From NCBI RefSeq assembly GCF_024807615.1, contig NZ_JANUCJ010000001.1:1120361-1184360 (forward strand): a DNA stretch of 64,000 nt. The letters are read 5' to 3'. The position numbers were made by a program, and so were the translations under genes. Shown here in pieces: positions 59,051-64,000 of this stretch; position 1 is the first letter of the stretch; every line of letters starts with the position of its first letter. The DNA comes from Tsukamurella ocularis. Lineage in GTDB: Bacteria > Actinomycetota > Actinomycetes > Mycobacteriales > Mycobacteriaceae. The notes below the pieces were generated by a model that saw only the letters and a program-made list of their open reading frames with translations, was not told the DNA's origin and searched no databases.

Positions 59051-59691
59051 TGGACGTCTTCGAGGCGATCCTGCGCCGGCGCGACGTGCGCAACGAGTTC
59101 TCCGGCGAGCTGATCGACCAGGATCGACTCGTGCGGATCCTCGGCGCGGCGCACAGCGCGCCCAGCGTCGGGAACACGCAGCCCTGGGACTTCGTCGTGG
59201 TGCAGGAGCCGGAGACGCTCGCGCGCTTCGCCGGGCACGTCGGCGAGTGCCGCGAGGACTTCGCCCGGTCGTTGCCGGGGGACCGCAAGGACACCTTCAA
59301 CCCGATCGTCATCGAGGGCATCGAGTCGTCGCGGACCGGCGTCGTGGTGACCTACGATCCCACCCGCGGCGGGACGCACATCCTCGGCCGGCACACGATC
59401 GACGAGACCGGCCGGCTCTCGGTCGCGCTGGCCATCCAGAACCTGTGGCTCGCGGCCACCGCGGAGGGCATCGGCGTCGGCTGGGTGTCCTTCTACCGGG
59501 AGCCCTTCCTGCGCGCCCTGGTCGACGTGCCCGAGCACGTCCACATCGTCGCGTGGCTGTGCGTGGGTCCCGTGACCGTGCTGCAGACGGTGCCCGACCT
59601 GGAGCGATTCGGGTGGCGCGAGCGTCGCCCGCTCGCCGAGGCGATGCATCGGGAGCGCTACTCGGAGGGCGATGTCGGGACTCATCGTTAG
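59050..59691 (+). CDS. bluB: 5,6-dimethylbenzimidazole synthase
   Basis: A 213-residue flavin-destructase of the nitroreductase fold that cuts FMNH2 with O2 to yield dimethylbenzimidazole, the lower ligand of cobalamin. RRRDVRNEFSG at the start binds flavin phosphate; AAHSAPSVGNTQPWDFVVV, GRHTIDETGRLSVALAIQNLWLAA and GIGVGWVSFYREPFLRALVDVP are standard BluB stretches. The ATG shares its A with the GNAT stop (TGATG). No other cobalamin gene is near, so it is a detached member of the pathway. A general nitroreductase is less likely given the GRHT...D pattern. Confidence 0.85.
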   Translation: MDVFEAILRRRDVRNEFSGELIDQDRLVRILGAAHSAPSVGNTQPWDFVVVQEPETLARFAGHVGECREDFARSLPGDRKDTFNPIVIEGIESSRTGVVVTYDPTRGGTHILGRHTIDETGRLSVALAIQNLWLAATAEGIGVGWVSFYREPFLRALVDVPEHVHIVAWLCVGPVTVLQTVPDLERFGWRERRPLAEAMHRERYSEGDVGTHR

Positions 59692-59721
59692 ACTCGCATG
59701 TAATCAGCGAGGGGAACACGA

Positions 59722-61065
59722 GTGAGCATGTTCAACGAGCGCGTCGGTCGGCGCGCGGTCCTGGTCGGCGCCGCCGCGGCGGTGCCCCTGGTGGCCGCCG
59801 GCTGCACGATCGGCGACCTGACCGGTGGCGGCACGAGCGCGGGGCCGTCCACGCCGCCGCCCGACCCGGCCGAGGTCACCGTCGCCCCGGTCGACGGTGC
59901 GCAGGCCATCAGCCCGATCACGCCCGTCACGGTGTCGATCACCAAGGCCGTCCTCGGCTCGGTCACGCTGACGGACGCGAAGGGCGTCGCCGTGGAGGGC
60001 GCGCTCTCGACGGACCAGCTCACCTGGAAAGCGTCGAAGCCGCTCGAGTACAACGGCCAATACACACTGGTCGCGAAGTACGAGACGCTGGGGCAACAGC
60101 GCGAGAAGCGCACCACCTTTTCGACGGTCACTGTCGACGAGACGAACAAGACGCTGCCGTACTTCGAGAACACGGGCGGCATGTCGCTGAACGACGGTGC
60201 CGTCTACGGCGTCGGGCAGGTCGCGGTCGTCCATTTCGACGAAGCGATCAAGGACCGGGCCATGGCGCAGAAGCTGCTCAAGGTGACCACCACTCCGCCC
60301 CTGGAGGGCGCATGGATGTGGACCACCGACAAGACGGTGGCGTGGCGTCCCAAGGACTACTACCCGTCGGGCACGAAGGTGTCGATCGAGGTCAACGCCT
60401 TCGGCAAAGAGGTCAGCCCCGGGCTGTGGGGCGAGAAGGACATCGCGATCGCGTTCTCGATCGGCGAATCGCACGTCTCCATCGCCGACGACAACACCAA
60501 GCAGGTGCAGGTCTTCGTGAACGGCCAGATGGTGCGCTCGATGCCCACGTCGATGGGGCAGGGCGGCAACGAGGTGATCAACGGCAAGACCTTCCATTTC
60601 TGGACGCAGCGCGGCGTGTACACGGTGCTGGACAAGGCGAATCCCGTGATCATGGACTCGTCGACCTACGGCCTGCCGATCAATTCGCGGCTGGGCTACA
60701 AGCAGACCATCGGCTGGGCCACCCGGATCAGCAACGACGGCATCTATCTGCACGCGCTCGACAACATCGGCGCGCAGGGCGTCCGTAACGAATCGCACGG
60801 CTGCCTCAATTTGAGCCCCGCGAACGCGGAGTGGTTCTTCGGGCTGTCGCAGCCCGGCGATGTGGTCGAGGTCCGCAACACCGGTGGTCCCGCGCTGGAG
60901 CAGTGGCAGAACGGCGACTGGTCCGTGCCGTGGGCCACCTGGGTCGCCGGCGGTGCTCTGCCGCCCGGTGCACAGGGCGATGCGTCGGAGACCACGTCCA
61001 CGGCACCGTCGCCGTCGACGGTGCCGTCGACCGACGCGCCGGCCTCGGCCACGCCCGGAGGCTGA
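59722..61065 (+). CDS. L,D-transpeptidase lipoprotein (LdtMt2-like)
   Basis: A 447-residue exported enzyme that would make 3-3 cross-links in peptidoglycan. GRRAVLVG and the lipobox VAAGC (Cys28) show a lipoprotein signal, with a twin-Arg hint of Tat export. Two Ig-like domains follow (about 48-150 and 150-255), then the YkuD domain with HALDNIGAQG and the catalytic SHGCLNLS (His359, Cys361). A C-terminal helix and Ser/Thr/Pro tail close it. The usual pre-catalytic HSAPW reads YLHALDN, a modest change. GTG at 59722 has GAGGGG eight bases upstream. Confidence 0.92.
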   Translation: MSMFNERVGRRAVLVGAAAAVPLVAAGCTIGDLTGGGTSAGPSTPPPDPAEVTVAPVDGAQAISPITPVTVSITKAVLGSVTLTDAKGVAVEGALSTDQLTWKASKPLEYNGQYTLVAKYETLGQQREKRTTFSTVTVDETNKTLPYFENTGGMSLNDGAVYGVGQVAVVHFDEAIKDRAMAQKLLKVTTTPPLEGAWMWTTDKTVAWRPKDYYPSGTKVSIEVNAFGKEVSPGLWGEKDIAIAFSIGESHVSIADDNTKQVQVFVNGQMVRSMPTSMGQGGNEVINGKTFHFWTQRGVYTVLDKANPVIMDSSTYGLPINSRLGYKQTIGWATRISNDGIYLHALDNIGAQGVRNESHGCLNLSPANAEWFFGLSQPGDVVEVRNTGGPALEQWQNGDWSVPWATWVAGGALPPGAQGDASETTSTAPSPSTVPSTDAPASATPGG

Positions 61066-61087
61066 TCCTGCGGCGCTGCAGCCCCCT

Positions 61088-61109
61088 CCCCCATGGCGAG
61101 CCGTGGGGG
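61088..61109 (+). terminator. Terminator after the L,D-transpeptidase gene
   Basis: CCCCCATGG and CCGTGGGGG pair around a CGAG loop (nine pairs, one of them T-G) 22 bases after the stop. There is no U-tract. The remaining gap to 61318 shows no gene. Confidence 0.5.
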
Positions 61110-61318
61110 GTACAGACGTCCCCCGCGCGGAGCCGATTTCCCTCTGGGACGCCGCATCCCCGTCGGAGATGGGCAGTCACTCCGTGTCCGAAACGGTCAG
61201 AATCCGAGAGCGGCAAGGCCGGTGCCATCACCTCGACCCACTGGGCGCCGGGCTCGTCGGCTGGCTTGCGACTCGCTCGTCGACGATGTCGACGCAGCCG
61301 GTTGCGCGCGCCCCGCGC

Positions 61319-62536
61319 CTAGGCGACGACGGCGGACCGTCGACCGCGCAGGCCGATCGCGGCGGCGCCGAGGCAGGCCGCGGCCACGGCGGCGGCGAAC
61401 CAGGGGAAGATCGTAGCGGTGCTGTACTGCGTGGCGAGGTAGCCGGCGATCACGGTCGGCACGCCCATCGCGAGGTAGCCGAGCAGGTAGTAGGCGCTCA
61501 TCACCTGGCCGCGGGCGTGCGCGGGCGCCACGGAGCCGAGGTGCCGCAGCGAGCCGCCGAAGGCGAGGCCGAAGGTGGCGCCGAGCAGGATCGTGTCGAC
61601 CACGATGAGCCAGGTCTGGCCGTAGCGCACCGCCACCACGGCGAGGAGGAGCGAGGCGGCGAGGCCGATGTCGCCGACGATGGCGGTCGGTCGGGCCGGG
61701 TAGCGCCCGCCGATGAACTGCGAGATGGCGGAGGCGATGGCCATCACCGCGACGAGGCCGCCCGTGAAGATCACCGAGCCGTGCCCGGTCACGTGCTGCA
61801 CCAGCGCGGGGTACAGGCTGAGGAAGACGCCGAGCACCGACCACGCGGTGATGATCCCGATGCCGGAGAACCAGAAGTCGGCGGTGATCTCGCCGGGCAC
61901 GCCGGGGCGGCTGAGCCGGACCCGCTCGCCGGTGCGCCCGACGTGCGGCTCGATCAGCGCGATCACGCCGAGCAGGATCGCGAGTACCACGACGCCCATC
62001 GTCACGAACGGCGTGCGCAGCGGGTGCGGCGCGTACTGCGCGACGGCGGCTGCGCCCAGCGCGGTGGCTGCGATGCCCACGTTGAGGGCGACGCCGGACA
62101 GCATGCCGTTGCGGGCGCCGTCGGTCGGTCGGACGTCGAGGAGGGCTGCGCCGGCGACCACGGTGATCGAGCCGATGGCCGCTCCGTGCAGGAACCGGGC
62201 GAGGATCAGCTGCCACTCGGCGCCGGCGAACAGGAACAACAGCAGGCCCACGAGGATCGTGCCGACCGCTGCGAGCAGCACCGGCTTACGGCCGATGGCG
62301 TCCGAGATCGGCCCGACGGTGAGCGCCGCGCCCAGCGCGCCGATCGCGTAGACCGCGAAGACGATGGTCGTCGACAGCGCGGACATGTGCCATTGCTGCT
62401 GGTAGAGCGGGTACAGCGGCGACGGGAGTCCGGAGACACCGAGGGCCAGCGCGAGCAGCGTGAGCAGGAGAGCGAAGGACCAGCGCTGCGGGTGGACGTG
62501 GGTCGACGGTGCCGCGACCTGCTGCGTCAGGCTCAT
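61319..62536 (-). CDS. MFS drug-type exporter
   Basis: A 405-residue transporter with twelve helices. Between helices 2 and 3 is GPISDAIGRKPVLLAA, the MFS motif A (GxxxDxxGRKxxL). ILARFLHGAAIGSITVVAGAALLD lies on helix 4, like the RFLxGxxxG of drug:H+ antiporters. The N-terminus is short and the C-terminus basic. GGAGG precedes the ATG by six bases. It is divergent from an ArsR-type gene across a gap filled with inverted repeats, so its expression is probably repressed until a ligand binds the regulator. Substrate unknown. Confidence 0.88.
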   Translation of the reverse strand: MSLTQQVAAPSTHVHPQRWSFALLLTLLALALGVSGLPSPLYPLYQQQWHMSALSTTIVFAVYAIGALGAALTVGPISDAIGRKPVLLAAVGTILVGLLLFLFAGAEWQLILARFLHGAAIGSITVVAGAALLDVRPTDGARNGMLSGVALNVGIAATALGAAAVAQYAPHPLRTPFVTMGVVVLAILLGVIALIEPHVGRTGERVRLSRPGVPGEITADFWFSGIGIITAWSVLGVFLSLYPALVQHVTGHGSVIFTGGLVAVMAIASAISQFIGGRYPARPTAIVGDIGLAASLLLAVVAVRYGQTWLIVVDTILLGATFGLAFGGSLRHLGSVAPAHARGQVMSAYYLLGYLAMGVPTVIAGYLATQYSTATIFPWFAAAVAAACLGAAAIGLRGRRSAVVA

Positions 62537-62544
62537 CCGTGCCT

Positions 62545-62618
62545 CCGGGTGTACGGTGGTGGTTCGACGATTGTCGAACCGTTAGCGAGAGTACACCCGG
62601 TTCGACAAAGATCAAACC
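62545..62618. promoter_or_regulatory. Nested inverted repeats between the MFS and ArsR-type genes
   Basis: Outer arms CCGGGTGTAC (62545-62554) and GTACACCCGG (62591-62600) enclose the inner palindrome GGTTCGACgattGTCGAACC (62561-62580). A second, imperfect inner copy, GGTTCGACaaagATCAAACC, follows at 62599-62618. The TACACC of the outer arms faces both genes and could serve as paired -10 boxes. The inner palindromes are likely ArsR-type operators. Confidence 0.65.
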
Positions 62619-62637
62619 GTTATCTCAGGGAACGAGA

Positions 62638-63000
62638 ATGATGACCGACGCGACCGCCACCGTCCCGCTGCACACCGTGCTCAGCGCGCTGGCTGATCCG
62701 GTGCGCCTGGAGATGGTGCGGCGCCTGCATCGCGAGCGGCGGCCGCTCGTCTGTGCGGAGCTCTACGACGGGGTGACCAAGGCGACGGCCAGCCACCACT
62801 TCAAGGTGCTGCGCGAAGCGGGTCTCACCCGTCGTGACGATCTGGGCGCGACGGCCCGGCAGCTGCTGCTGATCGACGAGGTGAGCGCTGCGTATCCGGG
62901 CCTCCTCGAGGCTGTCCTCCGGGCCGCTGAGCGCGAGGCGGCCGAGCGTGAGGCCGCCGGGCCTGCGGCGACGTCGCGAGAAGCACCAGCCACAGCGTGA
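62638..63000 (+). CDS. ArsR/HTH_20-type transcriptional regulator
   Basis: A 120-residue winged-helix protein. SALADPVRLEMVRRLHRERRPLVCAELYDGVTKATASHHFKVLREAGLTRR covers the helix-turn-helix and wing, as in ArsR/SmtB repressors. No clear Cys metal site is present (one Cys near residue 40), so it may sense an organic compound. The tail is Ala/Glu-rich. ATG at 62638 has AGGG seven bases upstream; an in-frame ATG follows immediately. It probably represses the divergent MFS exporter. Its 3' half is overlapped by the convergent DUF998 frame. Confidence 0.87.
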   Translation: MMTDATATVPLHTVLSALADPVRLEMVRRLHRERRPLVCAELYDGVTKATASHHFKVLREAGLTRRDDLGATARQLLLIDEVSAAYPGLLEAVLRAAEREAAEREAAGPAATSREAPATA

Positions 63001-63583
63001 GCGTGAGCACCTGCGAGCGTTGGGCCAGCCCGAGGTAGAGCGCGGGTTCCAGCATCGCGGCCAGCGTCCAGGCGGTCGCCAGCAGGTACGCCATCCCCAT
63101 GCCGAGGGGGAGTCGCGCACCGTCGAACCCGGAACTCCGGCGCCACAGCCCCCATCCGAGCACGGCGACCGCCCCGGCGAAGCCCGCGAGCCCCGACGAG
63201 ACCGCGTGCCCGACGTGGGTCAGCGGCACCTGGCCGGCGGCCTCGCGCGCGGCGCAGGCGGCGTCGGCGGTGGGGGTGCAGGAGAGCGGCATGAGGGCGT
63301 CGCACATGGTCGCGGCGCCCAGGACGAACAGGCCCACGAGCGCGACCAGTGCGAGCTTCGGCATCGGCCGCGCGGCGCGGTGGGCGAGCGCCGCCGCGAC
63401 GACGAAGGCGGTCCCGGCGAGCAGGTCCGTCGCGCGGAAGAACTGGGCGTTCGGCTGTCCCACGGACCCGGTCTCGCTGACGTAGGAGTGCAGCGGGCTC
63501 AGCTGTGATCCCAGCAGCGGCGCGACGATCCACGCGGAGTAAAGGACGCAGCCCGCGAGCAGGATGAGGCGGGCGCGGCGCAT
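62825..63583 (-). CDS. DUF998 family membrane protein with long basic tail
   Basis: A 252-residue protein with about six helices. RLILLAGCVLYSAWIVAPLLG at the start, then SPLHSYVSETGSVGQPNAQFFRATDLLAG, an outward loop with CDALMPLSCTPTADAACAA that may hold disulfides, and LPLTHVGHAVSS-type helix contacts suit DUF998. The membrane part ends near 63000. The frame then continues for about 58 Arg/Pro/Gly-rich residues antisense to the ArsR-type gene, stopping at 62825. Either this tail is real or the true stop was lost. Function unknown. Confidence 0.7.
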   Translation of the reverse strand: MRRARLILLAGCVLYSAWIVAPLLGSQLSPLHSYVSETGSVGQPNAQFFRATDLLAGTAFVVAAALAHRAARPMPKLALVALVGLFVLGAATMCDALMPLSCTPTADAACAAREAAGQVPLTHVGHAVSSGLAGFAGAVAVLGWGLWRRSSGFDGARLPLGMGMAYLLATAWTLAAMLEPALYLGLAQRSQVLTLTLWLVLLATSPQARRPHARPPRAQRPGGQPRGGPDTQRSPRRSAAAAGPSRPDRHDG

Positions 63584-63592
63584 GGCCCAAGC

Positions 63593-64000
63593 CTACTGGC
63601 GGCGCAGTTCGCGCAGGTAGGCGTTGTACGCCTCGCGTTCATCCTCTTCCCGACGGTCCGCCCCCGCCCGTTCGGCGTCGCGCCGCTCGGACCGGCGCCA
63701 GCGCAGCGCGAACAGGCACGTCGTGATCATCGCGATGGGTTCGCCGTAGGACCATGCGAGCGCGCCGGCGATGGACTGGTCGCGCAGCGGGTCGATGCCC
63801 CACGCGGCGGGCGGCGCGGCGAAGAGGCCGACCATGGGCGTCGTCGCCATCATGAGGATCACGCCGATGAAGACGTGCAGCGGCATCTCGATGAAGATGT
63901 CGAAGAAGCGCATGAGCCAGGAGTCGCGGCCGGGCAGCGGCCCGATGGAGAGGATCGGGATGATGAACAGCAGGCCGGCGCCCAGGAAGAAGACCTGCAG
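63593..64000 (-). CDS. Cytochrome c oxidase assembly protein, CtaG-like, 5' end outside the window
   Basis: The C-terminal 135 codons of a Caa3_CtaG-family membrane protein. The frame enters from the right edge as LFIIPILSIGPLPGRDSWL, continues through RFFDIFIEMPLHVFIGVILMM and ends in a charged tail (EEDEREAYNAYLRELRRQ). The MPLHVFIGVxLM helix with its His is typical of the family, which helps insert copper into cytochrome oxidase. An internal ATG at 63913 gives a shorter frame, but the in-frame sequence upstream is clearly part of the same domain. It starts 9 bases downstream of the DUF998 gene on the same strand. Confidence 0.8.
   Translation of the reverse strand: MQVFFLGAGLLFIIPILSIGPLPGRDSWLMRFFDIFIEMPLHVFIGVILMMATTPMVGLFAAPPAAWGIDPLRDQSIAGALAWSYGEPIAMITTCLFALRWRRSERRDAERAGADRREEDEREAYNAYLRELRRQ

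Noticed and set aside
60860-62641. Long plus-strand frame of 593 codons across the MFS gene
   Set aside because: Charged, repetitive translation; it is the shadow of a clear twelve-helix transporter.
1-64000. tRNA, rRNA, CRISPR, insertion sequence, integrase or attachment site
   Set aside because: None seen: no CCA-ended cloverleaf, spaced repeats, transposase motifs or flanking duplications.

Overview
The window is chromosomal DNA of about 70 % G+C, almost fully coding, with many 4-base stop/start overlaps and several genes that appear to begin at or next to their transcription start. The gene families (DUF5313, an LdtMt2-like L,D-transpeptidase, a PcoD/CtaG fusion, a class III adenylate-forming ligase, a patatin/BVMO/SDR group) point to the mycolic-acid actinobacteria (Mycobacteriales). 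A genus such as Tsukamurella, Gordonia or Dietzia is only my inference. I see no rRNA, tRNA, CRISPR array, insertion sequence or prophage.

Layout. (1) 1-14.6 kb is a surface-polysaccharide locus: a flippase cut by the window edge, three glycosyltransferase genes, a branched/deoxy-sugar nucleotide set (nucleotidyltransferase, two C-methyltransferases, PIG-L deacetylase, two epimerases, PLP aminotransferase) and a polyprenyl glycosylphosphotransferase. (2) 14.6-15.4 kb holds two small overlapping membrane proteins that look like a degenerate FluC/CrcB pair. (3) 15.4-19.2 kb is an operon of a DUF6421 protein with an extra N-terminal domain, an SDR with a likely frameshift, and a threonine-aldolase-like PLP enzyme. 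(4) 19.3-21.4 kb has a YdcF protein, a four-carbon sugar-acid kinase and a possible LysR relic.

(5) 21.5-34.5 kb looks like a polyamine block. The operon 30170-21459 encodes an aldehyde dehydrogenase, copper amine oxidase, stress protein, permease, GABA transaminase and succinate-semialdehyde dehydrogenase. A PucR-type regulator with a frameshift in a run of seven G faces it. Agmatine deiminase and N-carbamoylputrescine amidase lie further right. Together these can be drawn as agmatine to putrescine to GABA to succinate. (6) 34.6-44.9 kb starts with a TauE permease, then two leftward operons: SDR, patatin and Baeyer-Villiger monooxygenase under a divergent TetR; and SDR, acyl ligase, two metallo-beta-lactamase-fold hydrolases around a dienelactone hydrolase, and a terminal TetR. 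They can be read as ketone to ester or lactone to hydroxy acid to acyl-CoA.

(7) 44.9-46.6 kb has a 47-residue protein and a LIP-family lipase behind a strong palindrome. (8) 46.9-49.7 kb carries two paralogous Wzz-like proteins and a Wzy/WaaL-like polymerase or ligase, the likely partners of region 1. (9) 49.7-56.1 kb is envelope and copper-linked: a Met/His-rich membrane protein, a secreted protein, a PcoD/CtaG fusion, a TPM protein and a copper-type P-ATPase. (10) 56.4-64 kb holds an HSL-family esterase, DUF5313, a TetR/SSAT-like GNAT/BluB operon, an L,D-transpeptidase, an MFS exporter facing an ArsR-type repressor across nested inverted repeats, a DUF998 protein and the C-terminal part of a CtaG protein.
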